In this document: piece after piece, positions 9,194 through 16,345 of the stretch
How positions within the stretch are numbered: position 1 is the first letter of the stretch
Layout: each line of letters opens with the position of its first letter
Source of the DNA: Bacteroidales bacterium
GTDB lineage: Bacteria > Bacteroidota > Bacteroidia > Bacteroidales > Muribaculaceae
Assembly (NCBI GenBank): GCA_022768005.1
Contig: JALEMF010000042.1
Coordinates: 1-35,760 of the forward strand
Length of the DNA: 35,760 nucleotides
Reading direction: 5' to 3'
The notes under the pieces: generated by a model
Databases searched by the model: none
The model's input: only the letters and a program-made list of their open reading frames with translations
Told to the model about the DNA's origin: nothing
Position numbers and translations under genes: made by a program

Positions 9194-12088
9194 ATGGAAA
9201 CACTTGCGAAATTCTCCGAACTTCTGACTGTGCCGAACAAAAATACGTCGCTCGGCAGAATTATTGTACTATTTTTTCTGATAACATTTTTCTTCACTTC
9301 GTGCGAAAACAAATCTTATAACATCATTTCTGAAGAAGAAAAAAAGCAGACCGACAGTATCGTTTATGCAAACAAAAATGAAGAATCGCTGCGCAAACTC
9401 ATATCACAATTTAAAGAAAGCGGCAATTCCTACGGAGAAATAATCTCGTACAAAGAACTCGGCAGAATACTTCGCGAAAAAAGCAGTTTTATCAAGTCCA
9501 TTGATATTCATAAGAAAGGTCTTGACAAGGCTATTCAAGTAAAAGACACTATTCAGATTGTTCAAGCACTGAATAACATTGCTACAAATTACCGCCGTAT
9601 GGGTGTGCTTGACGAAGCCGCCGTATTCCACTATCAAGCACTTGCTCTATGCAATGCTTACAGCGACAAGGAGAGTGAAGTAGCTCGGAAAAACAGAGTT
9701 GTATCGCTTAACGGTATCGGCAACATACACATGACTATGCAGAACTATGAAATTGCCGACAGCGTTTTGCGCCAAGCACTTGCCGGGGAACAGTCACTCG
9801 GCAGCGACCTCGGACAAGCCATAAACTATGCCAATCTGGGATACATTTTTGAAGCACGCACGCAAATGGATTCTGCATTATATTACTATCAGCAATCCAT
9901 GAAACACAACCGCCTGGCAAAGTCTGACCTGGGCATTGCACTTTGCTACGACCACTTCGGACGACTCTTCGAAAAAGCAAACGAACTTGATAGCGCTATT
10001 ATGGAATATCACCGCGCCTACGACATATCTTCTTCATCGAACGATGTGTGGCACTGGCTTGAATTCTGCCTGTCACTTACGCGAGTGTATATCGCAAAGG
10101 GAGGCCTCAACATCGCTGAGGAATACCTCCAAAAAGCCAAAGAAACCGCCACAGAAATAAATTCACTGGAACACATAGCGGAAGTGTATCGACTTGAGTA
10201 CCTCCTGAGCCGCAAAAACGGAAATATAAGCAAAGCTCTTGACTGTTATATCCTCAGCAGACAGTTCTCTGACAGTATTTCTAACGAGAAAAAACTCGTT
10301 CAAATGCAAAACACCCGTATAAACTACGAACGCGAACTTAAAAAGAATGAAATAGGTAAAATCCAAAAAGATTTTCAGACGGAACGTGCTCAAAGACGTA
10401 TTTTCGTAATAGGACTTCTAACCTTTATAGGTATCGCCTGCATAGTAATAGTATTGCTCGTTTACATCAACCGACTACGCGCACAAAAAAACAAGATTAT
10501 CCGTAAGGCTGACAAAATGCGCTCCACATTCTTCACTAACATCACTCACGAGTTCCGCACTCCGCTAACTGTAATTCAAGCCGCTGCACAAGAACTTAAA
10601 GACAATTCCGAAGAAGGCACCGCTGTTAATCAAAATGCTTCGGACATTCTGACCCACGAAAAGAGACTTCTCAACCTTATAAATCAGATTCTGGACATTG
10701 CCAAGATGGACGCTACAGTAGCAAAGTCATCACAATGGAAACACGGTGACATTGTTGAATTTATCACGGTGTTGTGTGAGAGTCTCAGAAGTTATGCTGC
10801 TGAAAAGAAAATCAGCATTATCTTTTCTCCTCAGGAAAAACCTGTAAATATGGACTTTATCCCGGATTACGTACAGAAAATAATATGCAACCTCGTTTCG
10901 AACGCAGTTAAATTTTCCGATACGGACAGCAAAGTATATGTTGCAACACGAGTAAATAATGGCAATGTTCAGATTTTCGTCAGCGATACGGGTATCGGTA
11001 TCAGTCCTGAGCAAAAAGAAGATATTTTCACCCCATTTTATCAAGTATCTGAGAACGCCTCAAACGTTGGCTCAGGTATAGGACTGTCTGTTGTAAAGAT
11101 AGCAGTTGAAAAAATGGGTGGAAAAATTGACGTTCACTCCGCCATTGGCGAAGGCTCTATGTTTATCGTCACATTGCCGGTAGAAAGACATAAATCCGAT
11201 GCGGAAGAATTCGATATTGCAGATTATTTTAAGATAAACACTGTACAGAAAGCCGACATCGCCGCTAAGTCCAAACCGGAAGAAAGCGATAACGAAATAT
11301 CTGACAACGACGATACGCCTATAGTACTCATCATTGAAGACACTCCGGAAGTGGCTCGATATATGATGCGACAACTTAATCCCAAGTATCACTACATATT
11401 TGCTGAAAACGGATACGAGGGACTTGAAAAAGCCAATCAAACAGTACCGGACATAATCATCACTGACGTTATGATGCCATATATGGACGGATTTGAACTC
11501 TGCAAAAAAGTCCGCGAATCCGAACTGCTGAACCACATACCGGTAATTATGGTTACAGCAAAAGTATCGCACGAGGACCGCATGCTCGGACTGAAAGCAG
11601 GTGCTGACGCTTATATTGAAAAGCCTTTCCATGCTGATGAACTTAATATCCGAGTGGAAAAACTGCTTGAGCAACGCAGAGTTCTGCAAAATAAATTCTC
11701 AAAAGCATTCCGTGACGACATTGACAATGTAGAAAAAGAAACGGAGACAGTAGTAATTACAGACACTGACAAAATGTTCCTCACTAAAGTTTCAGATGCC
11801 GTAAAAGCACAAATATCTGATGGTAAGATCGACTACAACGCTCTTGCCTTCACGCTTTGTCTCTCACGCGCACAACTTAACCGCAAAATCAAAGCCATAA
11901 CAGGAGAAACAACAACCGACTTAATACTTAAGATAAAAATTTCACTCGCCAAGCAGCTACTTGACAATACGGACAAGTCCATCAATGAAATCGCAATGGA
12001 ATGTGGTATGGATTCCGACAGCTATTTCTGCACCCTCTTCAAGAAAGCCACAGGACAAACTCCACTACAATATCGCAACAGAAAATAA
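9194..12088 (+). CDS. Hybrid two-component regulator: TPR sensor, histidine kinase, receiver, AraC domain
   Basis: 964 residues. The N-terminus has a hydrophobic segment ending LITFFFTSC, a possible lipobox. TPR-like repeats (about 60-370) form the sensor. A transmembrane helix (about 402-424) leads to a HisKA domain with the phosphoacceptor His452 (FTNITHEFRTPL), then an ATPase with N box (NLVSNAVKFS), G1 (SDTGIGI) and G2 (GSGIGLSVV). A receiver domain follows with Asp758 in IITDVMMPYMDG and a late Lys in YIEKPF. The C-terminus (about 855-964) is an AraC HTH ending GQTPLQYR. Thus one polypeptide senses, phosphorylates itself and binds DNA. The sensor is TPR, not the beta-propeller usual in glycan-utilisation hybrids. 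No polysaccharide locus is next to it. The pair with the preceding TPR-AraC gene may reflect shared ancestry or signal. Confidence 0.95.
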   Translation: METLAKFSELLTVPNKNTSLGRIIVLFFLITFFFTSCENKSYNIISEEEKKQTDSIVYANKNEESLRKLISQFKESGNSYGEIISYKELGRILREKSSFIKSIDIHKKGLDKAIQVKDTIQIVQALNNIATNYRRMGVLDEAAVFHYQALALCNAYSDKESEVARKNRVVSLNGIGNIHMTMQNYEIADSVLRQALAGEQSLGSDLGQAINYANLGYIFEARTQMDSALYYYQQSMKHNRLAKSDLGIALCYDHFGRLFEKANELDSAIMEYHRAYDISSSSNDVWHWLEFCLSLTRVYIAKGGLNIAEEYLQKAKETATEINSLEHIAEVYRLEYLLSRKNGNISKALDCYILSRQFSDSISNEKKLVQMQNTRINYERELKKNEIGKIQKDFQTERAQRRIFVIGLLTFIGIACIVIVLLVYINRLRAQKNKIIRKADKMRSTFFTNITHEFRTPLTVIQAAAQELKDNSEEGTAVNQNASDILTHEKRLLNLINQILDIAKMDATVAKSSQWKHGDIVEFITVLCESLRSYAAEKKISIIFSPQEKPVNMDFIPDYVQKIICNLVSNAVKFSDTDSKVYVATRVNNGNVQIFVSDTGIGISPEQKEDIFTPFYQVSENASNVGSGIGLSVVKIAVEKMGGKIDVHSAIGEGSMFIVTLPVERHKSDAEEFDIADYFKINTVQKADIAAKSKPEESDNEISDNDDTPIVLIIEDTPEVARYMMRQLNPKYHYIFAENGYEGLEKANQTVPDIIITDVMMPYMDGFELCKKVRESELLNHIPVIMVTAKVSHEDRMLGLKAGADAYIEKPFHADELNIRVEKLLEQRRVLQNKFSKAFRDDIDNVEKETETVVITDTDKMFLTKVSDAVKAQISDGKIDYNALAFTLCLSRAQLNRKIKAITGETTTDLILKIKISLAKQLLDNTDKSINEIAMECGMDSDSYFCTLFKKATGQTPLQYRNRK

Positions 12089-12180
12089 AGTCCCTTGCCC
12101 TTTAATTTTTGTTACCATCACAACCATAAAGCCCCTTGTTGCCATTTGTAGCCCTTTTTGCCCTTTCCCTATTTCTTCCT
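12089..12180 (+). other. C-rich, G-poor 3' region, possible Rho site
   Basis: After the stop at 12088 the plus strand is rich in C and T and poor in G, with repeated GCCC/CCCTT motifs. No plus-strand intrinsic terminator with a good T tract follows the gene. This is the composition of Rho loading sites; a similar stretch follows the hydrolase gene at 22275. Inference only. Confidence 0.3.
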
Positions 12181-12204
12181 TTGGAAACATAAGTCAAAGA
12201 AAAA

Positions 12205-12236
12205 AAATCCCTTCTCGGCTCTCCAAGAAGGGATTT
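12205..12236 (-). terminator. Intrinsic terminator of the secreted duplicated-domain gene
   Basis: On the minus strand AAATCCCTTCT pairs with AGAAGGGATTT across a short loop and is followed by eight T, then CTTTG. It is about 30 bases beyond the stop at 12269. It could also stop transcripts arriving from the left, but the T tract is weaker on that side. Confidence 0.85.
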
Positions 12237-12268
12237 CATATTTCCGATTTTCAGTTTAACTGGAACAA

Positions 12269-13891
12269 TTATTTTAACATAACTTTTTTGCCACCTGCTA
12301 TATATAATCCTGCCGGCAATGAATTTATATCTTCCTTAGTAGCATTGTGCTTCACAAGTATTCCTTGCAGATTATATACGTCAACTGTATCAGAGCTTTC
12401 AGCAGTTACAGATTCAACTCCTGACAGATTATCAAAGTACAAGAAGATATATACATAATTTTCATCTCGCCACGTCACTGAACTACTCGGATCAGTCACT
12501 TCTACAGATGATACCGGTATTTCACTGCCTTTATATATTACTTTCATATCATCAGCGAATTTATATCCGTTTTTAGGAAATCCTCTGAAATAGAGACCGT
12601 ATAATTTACTTGCAGTGAACGGACCTTGTATTGATTTCCATTCAGAATCCGGGTCTTTTTCTTTCCATAAACATGCACCCAAATTGCAGTTATCACCAAG
12701 AGTAGCATCATACTTAGCAGAATTTCCCTCTACCGGCTCAACAACATTTGTAACCGTTAATTCATTTATAACTTCTTTTGAGATAGCAACCTCCGGGAGC
12801 TCTGCATATGTACATGAATATCCATCACCGAACGACACAGACGAGTCACCACTATTCCACTTTTGACCATCAACCGTTAACGTCCAACCGTCACCGATTA
12901 CGTAATTGTATCCTTCTTCACCATCAATACGAATTTGACACCGAAATGAATACACTCCTTCCTCAAATACAGATGCATTGTAACGTTCCCATTTTCCATC
13001 ATCGCCTTTCTTTACCCAATGACTCATAACAATAGCAATGTACGCTACAGAACCGTCACTCATTGTAAAAGATGGCATGCATACCGGACTTCCCACATGG
13101 AGGATTTCTGAAATATTTGACGTTGCCACAATATCAGTAACCTTCTGACGTTCACTTTGATTAATATAAGTCTTGCCTACGGAAATAGTTTTTTCCTTGT
13201 ATTCTGATGCATTATCTGTAACCCTTACCACTAATTCATCATTTACACCCGTCACCTCAGGTGTACCGCTGACAGTTCCGTCTGCCGAAACTTGTATCCA
13301 GTCCGGACCGGAAGTTTTACTGAAAGTGTAAGGAAGTTCACCGCCTACCACGGCATCTACCACTGAATAAGATTTAATCGCCTTACCAACAAAATTTGCA
13401 GGTATATCAAAGGCTGATAAATCAGTGAATTCAAGCGGAATCGCAATTCTATCCACAACAATATCCGGTGAATATGCCCAACCATAAGAATATGTGGGGT
13501 ATACTCCAATATCTTCGGTTTCCCATTTTTGACCATCAACAGTCAATGTACAGCCCTCTCCGAGTTTATGAGTAATTCCGGCAGCATCATCTACACGTAC
13601 TTGAACTTCAACCCGGTAAGTTCCTTCCGTGAAAGTTGACGCATTATACCTTGTCCAAGTTCCGTCTTCGTTTTTCTTATTCCAATGGGTCATTGAATAT
13701 GGAATATTCGCCATTGAGCCTTCACTCATAGTGAATGTAGGAACCTTGACAGTTTTTGCATAGCCTATAATTTCCGAAATGTCTGAAGTGGCTACAACTT
13801 CAAGAACTTCTTCGCGAGTATCCTCCTGAGCGGAAGCACCGAGAGACAATAGTCCCAAAAGTGCAAAACAGATTTTCTTTTTCATAATCAT
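12269..13891 (-). CDS. Secreted protein with duplicated domain, Ig-like module and type IX-like tail
   Basis: 540 residues from the ATG at 13891; an ATG at 13885 (MKKKICFALL) is equally plausible. A Sec signal peptide ends near ASAQ (about residue 22). Two copies of one domain of about 120 residues follow (about 30-150 and 248-375), sharing VATSxISEI, FTMSxGS, HWxKKxxDGxWxRYNAS, FxEGxY and LTVDGQKW. Between them is a putative Ig module of the He_PIG kind (LPYTFSKTSGPDWIQVSADG, SGTPEVTG). The last 40 residues (VDVYNLQGILV, LPAGLYIAGGKKVMLK) look like a Bacteroidetes export/sorting tail. No catalytic motif is visible; it may bind a ligand at the cell surface. The gene converges with the hybrid regulator. 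Confidence 0.88.
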   Translation of the reverse strand: MIMKKKICFALLGLLSLGASAQEDTREEVLEVVATSDISEIIGYAKTVKVPTFTMSEGSMANIPYSMTHWNKKNEDGTWTRYNASTFTEGTYRVEVQVRVDDAAGITHKLGEGCTLTVDGQKWETEDIGVYPTYSYGWAYSPDIVVDRIAIPLEFTDLSAFDIPANFVGKAIKSYSVVDAVVGGELPYTFSKTSGPDWIQVSADGTVSGTPEVTGVNDELVVRVTDNASEYKEKTISVGKTYINQSERQKVTDIVATSNISEILHVGSPVCMPSFTMSDGSVAYIAIVMSHWVKKGDDGKWERYNASVFEEGVYSFRCQIRIDGEEGYNYVIGDGWTLTVDGQKWNSGDSSVSFGDGYSCTYAELPEVAISKEVINELTVTNVVEPVEGNSAKYDATLGDNCNLGACLWKEKDPDSEWKSIQGPFTASKLYGLYFRGFPKNGYKFADDMKVIYKGSEIPVSSVEVTDPSSSVTWRDENYVYIFLYFDNLSGVESVTAESSDTVDVYNLQGILVKHNATKEDINSLPAGLYIAGGKKVMLK

Positions 13892-13978
13892 TGATTGATA
13901 ATCATTTACGAGTTATTATTGAATTAATTTTTAGTCCGAATTATATATCATTTGCATATAAGCAACAATTATTTGTCG

Positions 13979-13986
13979 CAAAATTA
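13979..13986 (-). promoter_or_regulatory. Candidate -7 box (TAATTTTG) for the secreted-protein gene
   Basis: The minus strand reads TAATTTTG, matching TAnnTTTG, 88 bases upstream of the ATG at 13891. No TTTG lies at the usual distance. A better-spaced candidate lies farther upstream at 14128-14160. Confidence 0.35.
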
Positions 13987-14115
13987 TCGTGAAAACATGG
14001 ATTGCGATTTCAATAAAATAATATTTTATTTTAATCAGAGAACTTGTTACTCAACAATGTCACTATATTAAAACTAATTGTTCCTTAATTGAAATGCAAA
14101 ATATACACTAATGCC

Positions 14116-14135
14116 TAATTTTGCTATCAAAATTA
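14116..14135. promoter_or_regulatory. Perfect 8-bp palindrome containing face-to-face -7 boxes
   Basis: TAATTTTG, 4 bases, CAAAATTA: each arm is a TAnnTTTG box, one per strand. For the minus strand a TTTG (complement of 14157-14160) lies exactly 21 bases upstream, giving a complete promoter for the leftward secreted-protein gene with a leader of about 230 bases. For the plus strand the box lies 71 bases before the small gene at 14195, without a clear -33 box. It could also be a repressor site overlapping promoters. The rest of the 303-base gap (13892-14194) is AT-rich and holds no gene I can see. Confidence 0.45.
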
Positions 14136-14194
14136 ACAAAGTCAAAAAAACTGCAACAAACTAATTTGTCAATACACAATATCTCAAAACTTTT

Positions 14195-14416
14195 ATGACA
14201 CCCGACGAAAACAATACACCACCGTCTTCTCATCAAAATATTTCGCCTGAGGAAGTACAGGATTTGATAGATAGACGTATGGCTTTCCTTATTGACAAAG
14301 AAAAGGAAGAAGCGGCAAAAAGCAAACCCGGTACTTCATCGGATTCGCACGATTGTTTCTTACGTAATGAAGTTGAGAAAATTAAGAAATGGTTCGCAAA
14401 GAAACGTAAAAAGTAA
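14195..14416 (+). CDS. Small hypothetical charged protein
   Basis: 73 residues from the ATG at 14195. I do not recognise it. The N-terminus is Pro/Ser/Asn-rich; the middle (SPEEVQDLIDRRMAFLIDKE) looks like an amphipathic helix with acidic and basic residues; a low-complexity linker follows; the C-terminus (EVEKIKKWFAKKRKK) is a basic amphipathic helix that could contact membrane or nucleic acid. No signal peptide or membrane segment. A clear terminator 61 bases after the stop supports a real transcription unit. Could be a conserved small protein of this lineage or a spurious frame. Confidence 0.5.
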   Translation: MTPDENNTPPSSHQNISPEEVQDLIDRRMAFLIDKEKEEAAKSKPGTSSDSHDCFLRNEVEKIKKWFAKKRKK

Positions 14417-14477
14417 TTTGTACTTTTCCCTTTATCGCATTGGTCGTTTTAAGATAATTAATGAGAACATCACGGAG

Positions 14478-14513
14478 TAGTCCTGACAAATCATCTTGTC
14501 AGGGCTATTTATT
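14478..14513 (+). terminator. Intrinsic terminator after the small gene
   Basis: TAGTCCTGACA pairs with TGTCAGGGCTA (one G-U pair, 8-base loop), followed by TTTATTTTG. Confidence 0.8.
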
Positions 14514-14807
14514 TTGTACTAATACTTCATTTATGCCACGTTACCACAATTTTCCTTAAATCAAAAAAAATGACTGTTTACCTTTTGGATTTAATGGTAT
14601 TTTAAGATATAAAAAACAACGTTAATCTATTATGTATAAACAGTCAGTAGAATATAGCCCCAATCCGTTCGGCTGCATAAAACACGGCGTAAAAGAGCGC
14701 AGTTCTTTTACCCCCCCCGAATATATTTAACACATTAGTTATCAGCGATTTACACATACTACGCCGGGCTATTTTATAGAATTGGCGGTTAAAAATAAAA
14801 AAAATTG
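14514..14807. other. Upstream region of the sigma-factor operon: inverted repeat and C8 tract
   Basis: No gene seen. A perfect 9-base inverted repeat, GACTGTTTA (14572-14580) and TAAACAGTC (14637-14645), is separated by 56 bases. A run of eight C (14711-14718) lies 89 bases before the sigma-factor ATG. TAGAATTG (14777-14784) matches the -7 element at 7 of 8 positions but has no suitable -33 box. The promoter for the operon is therefore not certain. Confidence 0.4.
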
Positions 14808-15437
14808 ATGGTACAAAGTTATGACGACATAGTAAGTGTGTGGTACACACGCTTGCGACCCGAATTTCTCCGCCGTTTGACGGCGCGCTATCCGAAATTG
14901 ACACTTTGCGATGCAGAAAATATTTATCAAGACACATTTATCGCAGTGCATGAAAACCTAATGAGCGGTCATATTAAAGAAGATACATTATGGAGCAATT
15001 ATATAATGAGCATCGGTATGAATTTAGCAAGCAAGACTTGGCGAAAAAAAAGCAAAACCAATATCCCGGGAGATAATGAGGAAACGAGCGAAGTGCTTGT
15101 AGGCATAAATGCGGTAAGAAAAGTAGAGCAATTCCTTAAGTCACTCCCCTCAAGCGATGATGAAATGCCGCTTTATAAAAATGAAGATGCACTTTCACTG
15201 CTCGGCAATGAACTTATACACACGCCGGAACCATGCGGCTCAATTATCCGACTTTTCTATTACGAAAACATGAAAATGGACGATATAGCAAAAGAAATTG
15301 GATACAAAAATGCCGCTACAGCCAAAGCAAAAAAGAGTCAATGTATGTCAGACTTGATTTTGCGCGTGACACGTGCTTTACGAAAAGCCGGATTTGATGT
15401 AACACCTAAAAAACGCAATTATAATGGAAAAAATTGA
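14808..15437 (+). CDS. ECF-like RNA polymerase sigma factor
   Basis: 209 residues from the ATG at 14808; the frame also has a TTG one codon upstream, which I reject in favour of ATG. Residues about 15-60 resemble sigma region 2 (AENIYQDTFIAVHENL), and about 145-185 resemble region 4 (IIRLFYYENMKMDDIAKEIG then an NAATAKAKKSQC recognition-helix-like stretch). The linker between the two is long for an ECF factor, and the tail is basic (KKRNYNGKN). Such factors redirect RNA polymerase to a small regulon, usually under an anti-sigma partner. The following gene overlaps this one by 14 bases, so they are translationally coupled. No SusC or FecR-like gene is adjacent. Confidence 0.82.
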   Translation: MVQSYDDIVSVWYTRLRPEFLRRLTARYPKLTLCDAENIYQDTFIAVHENLMSGHIKEDTLWSNYIMSIGMNLASKTWRKKSKTNIPGDNEETSEVLVGINAVRKVEQFLKSLPSSDDEMPLYKNEDALSLLGNELIHTPEPCGSIIRLFYYENMKMDDIAKEIGYKNAATAKAKKSQCMSDLILRVTRALRKAGFDVTPKKRNYNGKN

Positions 15438-15651
15438 TATTTACGACAAGTTTATCCACAACATACTCTCAAGCAAAGAGAGAGAAGAATTTATTGCGCG
15501 TCTTGAAAACGATAAAGAATTTAAAACAGACTTCAACCTTTACCTTTTCACAGTCAATGGTATTTGCCGGGAAGTGTACGAAGACAATCTTGACTTCGGA
15601 CTCGCACTGAAAAGTTTTTCTAAAGAACAATTAAAAGATCTGATAGGATAA
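15424..15651 (+). CDS. Small protein overlapping the sigma factor, possible mini anti-sigma factor
   Basis: 75 residues; the ATG at 15424 lies inside the sigma-factor gene, overlapping by 14 bases. The sequence (DIYDKFIHNILSSKEREEFI, then ARLENDKEF) resembles the N-terminal helix region of Bacteroidetes anti-sigma or sigma-associated proteins, where an acidic block of this kind precedes a membrane segment. Here there is no membrane helix, no zinc HxxxCxxC motif and no periplasmic domain. The protein is acidic and predicted helical. The role as sigma partner is inference from overlap and resemblance; I have no family match. Confidence 0.6.
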   Translation: MEKIDIYDKFIHNILSSKEREEFIARLENDKEFKTDFNLYLFTVNGICREVYEDNLDFGLALKSFSKEQLKDLIG

Positions 15652-15656
15652 GTATC

Positions 15657-15681
15657 ATCAGACAAGTCTGACTCGTCTGAT
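15657..15681 (+). terminator. Weak terminator of the sigma-factor operon
   Basis: ATCAGAC pairs with GTCTGAT across 11 bases, followed by TTAATATA. It starts 5 bases after the stop; the T tract is poor. Alternative pairing CAGAC-AA-GTCTG is possible. Confidence 0.5.
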
Positions 15682-15693
15682 TTAATATACAGA

Positions 15694-15731
15694 CAAAAAA
15701 AGGAGAAAAATCCAACAGGAAATTTCTCCTT
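15694..15731 (-). terminator. Terminator of tRNA-Leu(TAG)
   Basis: On the minus strand AAGGAGAAA pairs with TTTCTCCTT, followed by a T run (TTTTTG). It lies 8 bases after the tRNA 3' end. Confidence 0.85.
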
Positions 15732-15739
15732 AATTCTCG

Positions 15740-15820
15740 TGCGCATGAAGGGACTCGAACCCCCACGTCCTGAGACATTAGATCCTAAGTCTAACGCGGC
15801 TACCATTACGCCACATGCGC
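15740..15820 (-). tRNA. tRNA-Leu (anticodon TAG)
   Basis: 81 nt. Acceptor stem GCGCATG/CATGCGC, discriminator A, CCA not encoded. The anticodon stem TTAGA/TCTAA encloses CTTAGGA, anticodon TAG (reads CUN). T arm GTGGGGGTTCGAGTCCC. A class II variable arm of moderate length (TGTCTCAGGACG) fits leucine. Confidence 0.95.
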
Positions 15821-15832
15821 AAAAGGACACTA

Positions 15833-15863
15833 CAAAGGTAAAAAGAATTTTTGAATTACCAAA
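15833..15863 (-). promoter_or_regulatory. tRNA-Leu promoter (TTTG-N19-TACCTTTG)
   Basis: Read on the minus strand: TTTG (15863-15860), 19 bases, TACCTTTG (15840-15833). The tRNA 5' end lies 12 bases further on. Confidence 0.85.
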
Positions 15864-15923
15864 GTTTTTATAAAAAATAGTTTCAAACCCGGCAAAAATA
15901 GCCTGATGATTATACCATTCAGG

Positions 15924-16034
15924 CACCGCACAAGCACATAATATGCCATACGGTGACAGGATAGCCACCCACCCACATTCGCACCTCGGGGAGGTGCGGT
16001 CTATCCCTGATACTGAAGAAGTTCCATCATCAAA
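15924..16034. repeat. Structured intergenic repeat, copy B
   Basis: First hairpin CACCG...CGGTG (15924-15955) with inner GCA/TGC; an outer stem GGATAG (15959-15964) with CTATCC (16001-16006) encloses the second hairpin CGCACCTC-GGG-GAGGTGCG (15980-15998, perfect); then the linker GATACTGAAGAAGTT (16009-16023). Stem sequences differ from copies A and C but remain paired. It runs straight into copy C, making a tandem array in a 694-base gap without genes. Confidence 0.8.
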
Positions 16035-16172
16035 GAGCCTCGGCGAGGCTCGGCTGTCAGAAACACCGTATAAGCACGAAGTGCGCCATGCGGTGACAGG
16101 ACATCACCCTCCCCACTCGCACGTCGGAGACCGTGCTGTCTGTTTATGATACTGAAGAAGTTACACCATCGG
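16035..16172. repeat. Structured intergenic repeat, copy C
   Basis: Hairpin GAGCCTC-GGC-GAGGCTC (16035-16051, perfect); linker GGCTGTCAGAAA as in copy A; hairpin CACCGTAT/ATGCGGTG (16064-16095) with inner GCAC-GAA-GTGC; an outer stem ACAGGACA/TGTCTGT (16096-16103, 16137-16143, one bulge); hairpin GCACGTC-GGA-GAC-C-GTGC (16119-16136); then ATGATACTGAAGAAGTTACACCA. Between 16173 and 16251 I see no further structure. Confidence 0.8.
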
Positions 16173-16251
16173 GGTACGTAGATAACGAAATAGCCGTGTA
16201 AAGTAATGAACAATTCTCACATAACCGTACGGATTATTAGGGAAAAATAAT

Positions 16252-16259
16252 TATCTTTG
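16252..16259 (+). promoter_or_regulatory. Probable promoter of the rnz operon (TATCTTTG)
   Basis: TATCTTTG matches TAnnTTTG and lies 86 bases before the rnz ATG. No TTTG is present 19-21 bases upstream. Confidence 0.5.
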
Positions 16260-16345
16260 CATAAGATAGGTCATGGCTTTGTATTGTATCTACTTTTACC
16301 TTGACCTCTTTGTAAAAAAACAAAACAGGTGGTACACTTATTTTT

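Noticed and set aside
7287-13891. Polysaccharide utilisation locus
   Set aside because: There are AraC-type regulators, but no SusC/SusD pair and no glycoside hydrolase in the window.
15924-16172. CRISPR array
   Set aside because: Only two tandem units of over 100 bases with internal hairpins, no short identical repeats with unique spacers, and no cas genes.
15943-16213. Open frames on both strands over repeat copies B and C
   Set aside because: The bases are explained by paired hairpins shared with copy A, and the frame is not kept between copies.
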